From contig CAJWML010000018.1 of NCBI GenBank assembly GCA_913043285.1, positions 1 through 64,000 on the forward strand: a DNA stretch of 64,000 nucleotides, written 5' to 3'. The translations under genes were made by a program, and so were the position numbers. Source of the stretch: CAKZNE01 sp002695025 (lineage in GTDB: Bacteria > Bacteroidota > Bacteroidia > Flavobacteriales > Schleiferiaceae). The notes below the pieces were generated by a model. That model was not told where the DNA came from. It saw only the letters and a list, made by a program, of their open reading frames with translations, and searched no databases. Below, piece by piece: positions 1 to 7,292 of the stretch (its first letter is position 1; the number at the start of each line of letters is the position of its first letter).

Positions 1-602
1 AACCCTTCAAACAGATCATTGTACCTGTCTCTGATTTCAACTTTCTCTGCCGATAATTGTGTACTGGACAAGTCGAAATTACAGATCGGTTGGTCTTTAC
101 CGGTTTCTTCCAGGTAATCCAGGAAGTTTTGAATCTTCAGGGTGTAACTTCTTACGGTATCTTCCGCAAACCGGGTCATTTTGCGGGTTTTGATCTTCCC
201 GTTTGAGATACCTTTAAGATAATCTTCGAGGGCCTTCCTTAATGTAATCTGGTCTGGATCTGTTAGAGAGGATGCATCATAGTGAACAGGCTGAGCCAGT
301 TTCTTATTCTTGAACTTTGCGGTAATTGCTTTTAGCTTTTCCTTGGTGGATATATCCTTCCCTCTTAGTTCACTTTCAATCTTACTTCTTAGACCCTTAC
401 ACTTTCCTGCTACTTGCCTGGCTTCCGAAAATCGGCTATCTGTACAAGAATCATGATTTAATTCTGCACCTTCCGGTAATTTCAGGTTGGTACTGATACG
501 ATCAAAAACCTCCCTCTTACCCGTATTCACTCGGATAATAATGACACGGCTTTCCCTGCTCCTCAACCCAAAGGTTAGAGTGGCATTAACATTGTAATCC
601 AT
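1..602 (-). CDS. site-specific integrase (tyrosine recombinase), C-terminal part cut by window edge
   Basis: This reading frame opens with ATG at 602 and stays open for 200 codons to the left edge without a stop. It begins MDYNVNATLTFGLRS, the usual opening of Bacteroidota phage-integrase-family proteins: a small arm-binding domain, then at about residues 125-200 a SAM-like core-binding helical domain (LRKALEDYLKGI ... FAEDTVRSYTLKIQNFLDYLEE). The catalytic half with the R-H-R-Y residues would lie outside the window, so activity cannot be judged. Such enzymes cut and rejoin DNA at att sites for genomic islands, conjugative transposons and prophages. It is the only mobile-element gene seen, so an integrated element may extend leftward. 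The family call is fairly sure; the type of element is unknown. Confidence 0.8.
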   Translation of the reverse strand, partial: MDYNVNATLTFGLRSRESRVIIIRVNTGKREVFDRISTNLKLPEGAELNHDSCTDSRFSEARQVAGKCKGLRSKIESELRGKDISTKEKLKAITAKFKNKKLAQPVHYDASSLTDPDQITLRKALEDYLKGISNGKIKTRKMTRFAEDTVRSYTLKIQNFLDYLEETGKDQPICNFDLSSTQLSAEKVEIRDRYNDLFEG

Positions 603-640
603 ACTTTTGAATTTGTGTAGATAGTAGAATGCGGGAGCAA

Positions 641-662
641 GCTACACACCGAGCTACACACC
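641..662. repeat. tandem direct repeat of gctacacacc
   Basis: The 10-mer occurs at 641-650 and 653-662, separated by 2 nt. It lies 39 nt upstream of the integrase ATG. Short direct repeats beside an integrase gene are often arm-type recombinase binding sites, but that role is inferred here. Confidence 0.6.
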
Positions 663-701
663 ACTGCAAAAAAACAGGGGTGTCAGTTGGGGAAAGCCCA
701 T

Positions 702-728
702 AAAAAAAGCCCCACCGAAGTGGGGCTT
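702..728 (-). terminator. Rho-independent terminator reading leftward, upstream of integrase
   Basis: A 9-bp stem (707-715 paired with 720-728, loop 716-719) is followed on the minus strand by seven T residues (702-708). It can only serve leftward transcription. It lies between the box at 781-788 and the integrase start at 602, so it would terminate or attenuate transcripts before the integrase. Confidence 0.75.
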
Positions 729-780
729 GATTAACCTAAAAGGTCAAGTCATGAAACATTTGAAAACTCTACTCTGTTGA

Positions 781-788
781 CAAATATA
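781..788 (-). promoter_or_regulatory. candidate -7 box TATATTTG for a short leftward leader transcript
   Basis: On the minus strand this reads TATATTTG, an exact TANNTTTG match. Transcription from here would meet the terminator at 728-702 after roughly 70-80 nt, passing the mini-ORF MFHDLTF (ATG at 759, stop at 736). No gene other than the integrase lies downstream. Confidence 0.45.
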
Positions 789-893
789 AAGCTTATTGGA
801 GTAATTTTCCAAATATTTTTTAAAACTGAATATCAGCTACTTAAATTATTATACTAGTAAATTATTACAACTAAAACATCAAAAAACAGCTAA

Positions 894-1493
894 ATGAAAC
901 CCCTTACCCCACTTTTCATGATTTCAGGCCTCTTTATTTCCTCCCTTATGATGGGGCAAACTGAAGAGCTGAAACAGAAATTATCCGCCTTTGCGGCAGA
1001 CCATGATGCCAGCTATGAGAAAAAGTACCTCAATATTGCCGACCGGGAAATAGGGTCTATTGACAACACCAGTTACTCCTGGAAAGATGAGTTCATGCTT
1101 AAAAGCAAAGAAAAGGCTATGAACAACCTTGGAAATAACAGCTATCAAAAATTTTACTTCTCCTTTTACGCCTATGAAACTGTTACGGATCGTAAATACG
1201 CCCTCAAGGACTGGATGGCAGACTTTATTGAAGGCAAATCCATCCGTGCCGGCCGGCCGGTCAGGAAGTATGATTATGCCACCCCAACCATCATCCTTAT
1301 TAATGATACGGAAATCATGGTGTGCAATTATAAGTGCAGCGACTTTTCCGATGACAATTTCAAATACTGGCGCAAGACCTTACTGACGTATTTTGGAGAA
1401 GATAATACCATGGTTATTGAAATTGGATGTAACGGTCCCCTGGAATGGACTAAAAATGCTCCCGATCCTAAAAACCGCAGAGAAATGCCCTAA
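894..1493 (+). CDS. secreted protein of unknown function
   Basis: The 199-residue product begins with an apparent signal peptide (about residues 1-22, ending near SLMMGQ), so it should be exported to the periplasm or beyond. The mature part is mixed alpha/beta, rich in aromatic and charged residues, with two cysteines close together in VCNYKCSDF and one in IGCNGPLEW. I recognise no domain. No T9SS sorting domain or lipobox is visible. Its stop codon overlaps that of the convergent gene at 1490. It stands alone beside the integrase, so it could belong to the integrated element or to the host chromosome; nothing decides this. Confidence 0.7.
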   Translation: MKPLTPLFMISGLFISSLMMGQTEELKQKLSAFAADHDASYEKKYLNIADREIGSIDNTSYSWKDEFMLKSKEKAMNNLGNNSYQKFYFSFYAYETVTDRKYALKDWMADFIEGKSIRAGRPVRKYDYATPTIILINDTEIMVCNYKCSDFSDDNFKYWRKTLLTYFGEDNTMVIEIGCNGPLEWTKNAPDPKNRREMP

Positions 1494-3034
1494 CCCATCC
1501 ACCCCTCACGATCCAGGCTACGGTACTGTATAGCCTCAGCAATGTGATGAGTTTCTATTTGGTTACTACCCTCCAGATCAGCTATGGTCCTTCCTACTTT
1601 TAGAATACGATCATAGGCCCGCCCGGAAAGGTTTAGCTTATCAATGGCATTACGCAATAATTCCTGCCCGGCCTTGTCGATCCGGCAAACTTCTCTCAAT
1701 TGACGTGTACTCATCTGTGCATTGCAGTACACACCCTCATTTTGCGCAAAACGTTTGTTTTGCACTGTCCTGGCGCTAACTACCCTGGTTCGTATGTCCC
1801 CACTTTTTTCAGCAGGTCTTTCTGATGACATCTCATCAAAAGTGACCGGGGTCACTTCCACATGCAGATCAATACGATCCAGCAAAGGACCGGATATCTT
1901 ATTCAGGTACTTTTGCACTACCCCCGGAGAGCATACACACTCACGGGTAGGGTGGTTGTAATATCCACAAGGGCACGGATTCATAGACGCTACCAGCATA
2001 AAAGAGGTAGGATAGTCCACCGTAAACTTTGCTCTGCTGATGGTAACCTTACGATCTTCCATAGGCTGACGCATCACTTCCAGCACCGTCCGTTTGAATT
2101 CCGGTAGTTCATCCAAAAAAAGTATACCGTTATGAGCCAGGGATATCTCTCCTGGTTGCGGAAATCCTCCGCCACCTACCAAAGCGACATCGGAGATACT
2201 ATGATGAGGATTCCTGAAGGGACGTTGAGCAATAAGACTGCTATGATTACCCAACTTTCCAGCCACCGAATGTATTTTGGTGGTTTCTAAAGCCTCATTC
2301 AAAGTCATAGGTGGAAGGATGGAAGGCATCCTTTTGGCCAACATGGTTTTTCCCGCTCCGGGAGGACCGATCAATATGACGTTGTGACCGCCTGCAGCCG
2401 CAATTTCCAAGGCTCGCTTTATATTCTCCTGCCCTTTTACCTGGTCAAAATCATGCTCAGGATTGCCCAGGTGCTGCTCAAACTCCTCCCTGGTATTTAC
2501 CTTTACGGGCGCTGGCCTGGCTGAATGATCCAGCAGATCAATAACCTCACGCAGTGTCTTTACACCGTATACATCCAGATTATTCACAATGGCCGCCTCA
2601 CGGGCATTCTGTTCGGGAAGGATAAACCCTTTAAAATCCTCTTTACGGCCTTGTATGGCAATCGGCAGCGCACCCTTTATAGGCTGCACGCCTCCATCCA
2701 GGGAAAGTTCACCCATAATTACAAATTCGGCTACCTCCCCCGCATCTACATCTATCTGCCCGGAAGCCGCCAATATACCGATGGCAATGGGCAGATCATA
2801 GGCAGAACCTTCCTTCCTGATATCAGCCGGTGCCATGTTTACCGTAATGCGCTTTCCCGGCCATTTGTAGCCGTTATTCTTTAATGCGGCCGTAATGCGG
2901 TGTTGACTTTCCTTTATGGCATTATCCGGCAAACCCACCAAATGGAAGTGTATGCCGGCATCGGTATTTACTTCAATGGTTATGGTAGTGGCATCCACAC
3001 CAAAAACAGCGCTTCCGAAGGTTTTAATGAGCAT
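1490..3034 (-). CDS. comM: ComM/YifB family Mg-chelatase-like AAA ATPase
   Basis: The 514-residue product has the N-terminal ChlI-like domain (LIKTFGSAVFGVDA), a Mg-chelatase AAA core with Walker A GPPGAGKT near residue 223 and ILFLDELPEF as Walker B, and a C-terminal Mg-chelatase domain containing CPCGYYNHP and a four-cysteine cluster. In Vibrio, ComM is a hexameric helicase that promotes branch migration during natural transformation; the bacterium-wide YifB family is less studied. The frame could open upstream at 3136, but family members start at MLIKTFG, so ATG 3034 is chosen. It is divergent from recA, which suits a role in recombination. Family assignment is secure; involvement in competence here is inferred. 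Confidence 0.92.
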   Translation of the reverse strand: MLIKTFGSAVFGVDATTITIEVNTDAGIHFHLVGLPDNAIKESQHRITAALKNNGYKWPGKRITVNMAPADIRKEGSAYDLPIAIGILAASGQIDVDAGEVAEFVIMGELSLDGGVQPIKGALPIAIQGRKEDFKGFILPEQNAREAAIVNNLDVYGVKTLREVIDLLDHSARPAPVKVNTREEFEQHLGNPEHDFDQVKGQENIKRALEIAAAGGHNVILIGPPGAGKTMLAKRMPSILPPMTLNEALETTKIHSVAGKLGNHSSLIAQRPFRNPHHSISDVALVGGGGFPQPGEISLAHNGILFLDELPEFKRTVLEVMRQPMEDRKVTISRAKFTVDYPTSFMLVASMNPCPCGYYNHPTRECVCSPGVVQKYLNKISGPLLDRIDLHVEVTPVTFDEMSSERPAEKSGDIRTRVVSARTVQNKRFAQNEGVYCNAQMSTRQLREVCRIDKAGQELLRNAIDKLNLSGRAYDRILKVGRTIADLEGSNQIETHHIAEAIQYRSLDREGWMG

Positions 3035-3217
3035 CGAGTTGAGTTTTGAAAGGACAAAATAGTCAATTTCCAGCGGTGTTTCTCTGTAGATCTTAACAAT
3101 CCCACCAGAGAAAAATGCCGATATTCCAAATATCATTTCAATATTAATTCTTATTTATTTGGAATTCTATTTTTATTGACTTTATTTGCATTGGAAATCT
3201 TCACAGGTTAAAATTTA

Positions 3218-3244
3218 TTGTGCCTGGGTCATTCCCTATTTTTG
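3218..3244 (+). promoter_or_regulatory. recA promoter: TTG, 16-nt spacer, TATTTTTG
   Basis: TATTTTTG at 3237-3244 matches the Bacteroidota -7 box, with a TTG -33 element at 3218-3220. The ATG of recA follows 36 nt after the box, leaving a leader of about 30 nt. I see no LexA-like palindrome. Confidence 0.65.
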
Positions 3245-3280
3245 CAAATAATCAGAATTTAATTCCTTCAAGATAGTACT

Positions 3281-4276
3281 ATGAGTAACGATAAAGATGC
3301 CAAGCTGAAAGCACTCAAACTCACCATGGACAAGCTCGACAAGACCTATGGTAAGGGTGCTGTGATGCGGATGGGTGATAATGCCGTGGAACAGGTAGAA
3401 GCCATCCCTTCGGGTTCTATCGGCCTGGATATAGCCCTCGGGATCGGAGGCTATCCCAAAGGTCGTGTGGTTGAGATCTACGGACCTGAATCTTCCGGTA
3501 AAACCACGCTTACCCTTCACGCCATTGCGGAGGTACAACGCAAAGGTGGTATTGCTGCTTTTGTGGATGCGGAACATGCTTTTGATCGTTTTTATGCTGA
3601 AAAACTGGGGGTCGACACCGAAGAACTTATCATTTCCCAGCCCGACAACGGAGAACAGGCCCTCGAAATAGCTGACAACCTCATCCGCTCTGGGGCTATT
3701 GATATACTGATCATTGACTCCGTTGCCGCACTTACACCCAAAAGCGAAATTGAAGGTGAAATGGGCGACAGCAAAGTGGGATTACACGCCCGCCTGATGT
3801 CCCAGGCCCTGCGAAAACTGACTTCCACCATCAGCAAAACCAAATGCTGCTGCATCTTCATCAACCAGCTACGTGAAAAGATTGGCATTATGTTCGGGAA
3901 CCCTGAAACCACTACCGGGGGTAATGCTCTTAAATTCTACTCTTCTGTACGCTTGGATATCCGCAGGACCTCACAGATCAAAAATGGAGATGCAGTAATG
4001 GGTAACCGTGCCCGTGTAAAAGTGGTGAAGAATAAGGTAGCTCCTCCTTTCCGCCAGGCAGAATTTGACATTATGTACGGTGAAGGTATTTCCAAGATCG
4101 GGGAGATCATTGACATGGGCGTGGATTACGAAATTGTGAAAAAATCCGGTTCATGGTTCAGCTACGGAGACACCAAACTAGGCCAGGGGCGTGATGCTGT
4201 AAGACAATTACTGATCGATAATCCGGAACTGGCTGATGAAATTGAAAATAAGATCAGGGAAGCCATTTCGGCTTAA
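3281..4276 (+). CDS. recA: recombinase RecA
   Basis: This 331-residue protein matches RecA throughout. Walker A is GPESSGKT at residues 68-75, Walker B is the hydrophobic strand DILIIDSVAALTPKSE, and the L2-region and C-terminal signatures are present (FINQLREKIGIMFGNPETTTGGNALKF is split by the DNA-binding loop). RecA forms filaments on single-stranded DNA, pairs homologous strands and triggers SOS cleavage. The acidic C-terminal tail seen in E. coli is shorter here (ENKIREAISA). It has its own promoter and a strong terminator, so it is monocistronic. It diverges from the comM homologue across a 246-nt gap. Confidence 0.98.
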   Translation: MSNDKDAKLKALKLTMDKLDKTYGKGAVMRMGDNAVEQVEAIPSGSIGLDIALGIGGYPKGRVVEIYGPESSGKTTLTLHAIAEVQRKGGIAAFVDAEHAFDRFYAEKLGVDTEELIISQPDNGEQALEIADNLIRSGAIDILIIDSVAALTPKSEIEGEMGDSKVGLHARLMSQALRKLTSTISKTKCCCIFINQLREKIGIMFGNPETTTGGNALKFYSSVRLDIRRTSQIKNGDAVMGNRARVKVVKNKVAPPFRQAEFDIMYGEGISKIGEIIDMGVDYEIVKKSGSWFSYGDTKLGQGRDAVRQLLIDNPELADEIENKIREAISA

Positions 4277-4298
4277 TTCCTATACAACCTTATACATT

Positions 4299-4325
4299 AA
4301 GCCCGGTCTTTAGATCGGGCTTTTT
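4299..4325 (+). terminator. recA terminator, overlapping the next promoter
   Basis: The stem AAGCCCG/CGGGCTT (4299-4305 with 4316-4322) is extended by three inner pairs including one G-T, with a TTTA loop and a T-run at 4321-4325. The T-run directly adjoins TACTTTTG at 4325-4332, the -7 box of the following gene. Confidence 0.9.
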
Positions 4326-4332
4326 ACTTTTG
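4325..4332 (+). promoter_or_regulatory. -7 box TACTTTTG of the TPR lipoprotein gene
   Basis: The box ends 6 nt before the ATG at 4339, so initiation at the usual distance would give a leaderless or nearly leaderless mRNA. The -33 region would fall inside the recA terminator stem. Confidence 0.65.
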
Positions 4333-4338
4333 CACCCT

Positions 4339-5409
4339 ATGAAGAAACTCTTGTTAGCACTTTTAGTCATTACCACTCTATTCTCAGCATGTAACAATTC
4401 TGAAGGAACAGAAGCTGAAAATAATGAGTCCTCCACAAACCCCGAAACAGAAAGCGCCACCCCGCAAAGAACCGGAGACCTTGCTCAGATCGATTCACTG
4501 GGAAGGGTCCTGAATGAGGATCCCAACAATCAAAAAGCTTTTTTAATGCGCGCCAACCTTCTTATGAAAAGAGGGGAAACCCGCAGGGCCGCCAATGACA
4601 TCTATAATGCGATGCAACTGGATTCCAGCGCTGCCGAGGCCCGACTGCTCAAGGGACAATTGCACTTCCTCCAGAACCGCACACGCCTTTCCAAGCAGGA
4701 ATGGGAACGCTGCATAGAATTACACCCCAAAAACACCGAGTGCCGCCTGAAGTTGGCTGAACTCTATACCGTGGTTATGGAATTCAAGAATGCCCTGAAG
4801 CTTCTTGATGAAGTGATCAGCCTTGATAAGAACAATGCAGAGGCCTATTTTTTTAAGGGGATCGTAGTACGTGACATGAAACAGGATACTGCACTGGCGT
4901 TGCAATATTTCCAAAGAGCAATTGACCTGCAACAGGATTATGTGAACGCTCTGGACATGATGGGCGTGATGCTCTCTGCCCGACATGATACCCTGGCGAA
5001 ATATTATTTTCAACGTATCCTGGAGATTAACCCCAACCGCGCAGATATCTATTTTAAGTTAGGTGTCTATTACATGCAGCAAGATCAACCCAATCGTGCC
5101 ATGGAAAGCTACACCAAAGCCATCCAGTTGAACCCTAATGATGCGGATAGTTACTTCAATTTAGGCTTTATCCTTACTCAGGTACAGGAATATGAGCAGG
5201 CTCGTGATTATTTCACCAAAGCCATCAATACACGCGAAAAGAATTACAAAGCCTATTATGGCCGGGCTTACACTTATGAAATGAACGGGATGTACCAAGA
5301 AGCTAAGGCTGATTACCTCAAAGCTATTGAGAGCAACCCCGCCTACCTGCCTGCCGGAGACGGGTTGCAACGTGTTAATAAAGCTTTGGATGAGCTTGGG
5401 AAATCCTGA
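4339..5409 (+). CDS. TPR-repeat lipoprotein
   Basis: The 356-residue product starts with a lipoprotein signal peptide (MKKLLLALLVITTLFSAC, lipid-modified Cys18), then a serine/glutamate-rich spacer and at least seven tetratricopeptide repeats from about residue 60 to the end, for example AEAYFFKGIVVRDM and ADSYFNLGFILTQV. TPRs form superhelical protein-binding surfaces, so this is probably a periplasm-facing scaffold anchored in a membrane. The frame can be extended by TTG at 4330, but that codon is part of the promoter box; ATG 4339 begins the signal peptide. No partner gene is evident: it is flanked by recA and a convergent phosphodiesterase. Confidence 0.88.
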   Translation: MKKLLLALLVITTLFSACNNSEGTEAENNESSTNPETESATPQRTGDLAQIDSLGRVLNEDPNNQKAFLMRANLLMKRGETRRAANDIYNAMQLDSSAAEARLLKGQLHFLQNRTRLSKQEWERCIELHPKNTECRLKLAELYTVVMEFKNALKLLDEVISLDKNNAEAYFFKGIVVRDMKQDTALALQYFQRAIDLQQDYVNALDMMGVMLSARHDTLAKYYFQRILEINPNRADIYFKLGVYYMQQDQPNRAMESYTKAIQLNPNDADSYFNLGFILTQVQEYEQARDYFTKAINTREKNYKAYYGRAYTYEMNGMYQEAKADYLKAIESNPAYLPAGDGLQRVNKALDELGKS

Positions 5410-5417
5410 TCAAAAGG

Positions 5418-6305
5418 CTAGGGATAAAAAGCCTTACTGATCTCAGGGTAATCGGTAATAACACCATCCACGCCCATATCCACCAGCTTCTTAGCCTCCT
5501 CAACGGAATTCACTGTCCAGGGGATAAGAAGGATATTTTCATGGTGGCAGTATTCCACCAACCTTTTGTTTACCAGTGAAAATTCACAACTGTAGATAGC
5601 CGGCTTAAAGCCCAACTCCTCCAATTCCTGCGTGTAGTTGGCGTTCCCTTCTACAAGCAAGGCCAGATTGAGGTCAGGGTAAACCGTGTGGGCATATTTC
5701 AGGCATCTTTTATCAAAACTCTGCAAGGTGGTACGGGAAAAAATACCCGCCCTGCTGATCACGTTCACAACCTCATCGGTATAAAACTCCACGGAAGGAT
5801 AATAAATACTATCCCGGTCAGGGCGGCTCTTTACTTCAATATTATAGTAAACCGGCTTTTCTCTTTTGAACGCTTCAGCCTGGGTTATGATCCCGGTGAG
5901 GAGTGGTTTACCCAGCTTTGACTTCTGCTGATTGGGAAAGCGCGGATGAGGCTTACTGCCACAATCGTATTGTTGCAGCTCCGCATAGGTCATCCGGTAA
6001 ATGTTATACTGCTCTTCATCTTCCTGAGAAATGGGACCGCCTGAAGTATCCAGGCATATCTCATGGCTCAGAAAAGGTTCATGGGAAAGTACTACCTGTG
6101 TATCACCGGTCAGCACCACATCCATCTCAAGCGTATGCATGTCCTGCTCCAGCGCGTATTGAAAAGCCGGCCAGGTATTTTCCGGGAACACTCCACGTGC
6201 TCCACGGTGGCCCTGCCAATCTATAACCTTAGCAGGAACATCCTTTGTATGACAACCGGATATACCTCCCGCCAACGCCACCAATACCAGGACGTATTTT
6301 TTCAT
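5418..6305 (-). CDS. glycerophosphodiester phosphodiesterase, lipoprotein
   Basis: This 295-residue protein has a lipobox signal (MKKYVLVLVALAGGISGC, Cys18) and a GDPD TIM barrel. The catalytic signature HRGARGVFPENTWPAF supplies the first histidine and glutamate, EMDVVLTGDTQVVLSHE supplies the metal-binding E/D pair and the second histidine, and GVDGVITDYPE closes the barrel. It hydrolyses glycerophosphodiesters such as glycerophosphocholine to glycerol-3-phosphate and the alcohol, here at a membrane surface. The frame extends upstream to 6350, but the lipoprotein signal fixes ATG 6305. It starts 2 nt after the stop of the SDR gene, so both are probably one transcript, a pairing that could combine phospholipid head-group and acyl-chain breakdown. 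Confidence 0.92.
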   Translation of the reverse strand: MKKYVLVLVALAGGISGCHTKDVPAKVIDWQGHRGARGVFPENTWPAFQYALEQDMHTLEMDVVLTGDTQVVLSHEPFLSHEICLDTSGGPISQEDEEQYNIYRMTYAELQQYDCGSKPHPRFPNQQKSKLGKPLLTGIITQAEAFKREKPVYYNIEVKSRPDRDSIYYPSVEFYTDEVVNVISRAGIFSRTTLQSFDKRCLKYAHTVYPDLNLALLVEGNANYTQELEELGFKPAIYSCEFSLVNKRLVEYCHHENILLIPWTVNSVEEAKKLVDMGVDGVITDYPEISKAFYP

Positions 6306-6307
6306 GC

Positions 6308-7198
6308 TTATTCCTTGGATCCACGCGTGGCCTTTTCGATCCAGTCCCACATTTCAGAAGGAACCTCTTCCAGAAAATTCATTTGCCCAGCTCCCTGTAG
6401 CCATTCTCCACCGTCAATGATCACCACTTCGCCATTCATATAAACCGCAAAATCAGACACCAGGTAAGCAGCAAGATTGGCCAATTCCTGATGATCTCCG
6501 GCCCTGCGCAGCGGTACTTGTTGTTCTACATTCAGTTTCTCGGAAATATCGCCTGGCAATATACGGCTCCAGGCCCCCTTGGTAGGGAACGGGCCGGGAG
6601 CAATAGCATTGAATCGTATGCCATATTTGGCCCATTCCACCGCCAGAGAGCGTGTCATGGCCGTAACACCAGCCTTGGCCATAGCCGAGGGAACCACAAA
6701 GGCAGAACCGGTTTCAGCATAAGTAGTTACAATGTTAAGTACCGTCTTATTATGCTGTTTTTCACTTATCCAGTGCTTACCGAAAGCCAGTGTGCAGTTT
6801 TTGGTTCCTTTCAATACTATATCAATTACCGCATCAAAAGCTCCGGGAGAAAGTCTTTCTGTAGGACTGATGAAATTGCCGGCCGCATTATTCAGAAGAA
6901 CATCCACATGACCGTAATGCTCTAATATGCCGGACAAAAAAGCCTCTACCTCATTGTAATTACGCACATCGCAAGAAGCTGTAAATACTTCGCCTCCGCA
7001 ACTTTCCTCCATTTCCTTTTTCGCCTCCAGGAGTTTTTCTTCCCTTCGACCGCAAATGGCCAGTTTAGCGCCTAATTTCAGGAAGTATTCACCCATGGAC
7101 CGGCCAAGGCCTGTTCCACCTCCTGTTATGGCTATTACCTTTCCTTCCAGCGCATCTTCGCGCAACATGCCTTGCTGGTAACGTTCCTCCATGTTCAT
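6308..7198 (-). CDS. SDR-family 2,4-dienoyl-CoA reductase-like oxidoreductase
   Basis: This is a short-chain dehydrogenase of about 296 residues with the nucleotide motif TGGGTGLGRSMG and the structural NNAAG motif. The stretch NNAAGNFISPTERLSP and the pair TTYAETGS / VVPSAMAKAG closely resemble animal mitochondrial 2,4-dienoyl-CoA reductases (DECR). In those enzymes the usual YxxxK tyrosine is a serine, and a tyrosine in YAETGS acts with the lysine; both features are visible. The likely reaction is NADPH-dependent reduction of 2,4-dienoyl-CoA to 3-enoyl-CoA during oxidation of unsaturated fatty acids. The frame can start with GTG 7201 or ATG 7198; ATG is preferred. It is upstream of, and probably co-transcribed with, the phosphodiesterase gene. 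Confidence 0.85.
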   Translation of the reverse strand: MNMEERYQQGMLREDALEGKVIAITGGGTGLGRSMGEYFLKLGAKLAICGRREEKLLEAKKEMEESCGGEVFTASCDVRNYNEVEAFLSGILEHYGHVDVLLNNAAGNFISPTERLSPGAFDAVIDIVLKGTKNCTLAFGKHWISEKQHNKTVLNIVTTYAETGSAFVVPSAMAKAGVTAMTRSLAVEWAKYGIRFNAIAPGPFPTKGAWSRILPGDISEKLNVEQQVPLRRAGDHQELANLAAYLVSDFAVYMNGEVVIIDGGEWLQGAGQMNFLEEVPSEMWDWIEKATRGSKE

Positions 7199-7227
7199 CA
7201 CATTTGGTCGCTTTCTGTTTTTACGGA

Positions 7228-7257
7228 TTGGCTATTGAAATATGCTCTGTAGCTTTG
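7228..7257 (+). promoter_or_regulatory. promoter of oligopeptidase gene: TTG, 19-nt spacer, TAGCTTTG
   Basis: TTG lies at 7228-7230 and TAGCTTTG at 7250-7257, the expected spacing for the Bacteroidota primary sigma factor. The box sits inside the longest open frame (from 7242), which argues for the downstream ATG at 7293. Confidence 0.65.
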
Positions 7258-7292
7258 CCCGCACAGATACGATTTTAATTTGCTGCCAAAAT

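Larger units (their letters stand above)
603..893. other. 291-nt intergenic region between integrase and secreted orphan
   Basis: This gap holds no protein gene of normal size. It contains two direct copies of a 10-mer (641-662), a GC-rich hairpin with an A-tract on its left side (702-728) and a minus-strand box TATATTTG at 781-788. A minus-strand mini-ORF (759-736) encodes MFHDLTF. The part from 790 to 893 is AT-rich, with nothing recognisable beyond probable promoter DNA for the gene at 894. Confidence 0.6.

Noticed and set aside
602..609. TACTTTTG on the plus strand at the integrase start
   Set aside because: An exact box match, but it overlaps the integrase ATG, has no -33 element at a good distance and no plausible gene downstream; probably chance.
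3035..3136. 34-codon N-terminal extension of the ComM/YifB frame
   Set aside because: Homologues start at MLIKTFG (ATG 3034); the extra stretch is not family-like.
6306..6350. 15-codon extension of the phosphodiesterase
   Set aside because: It overlaps the SDR gene and would bury the lipoprotein signal peptide.
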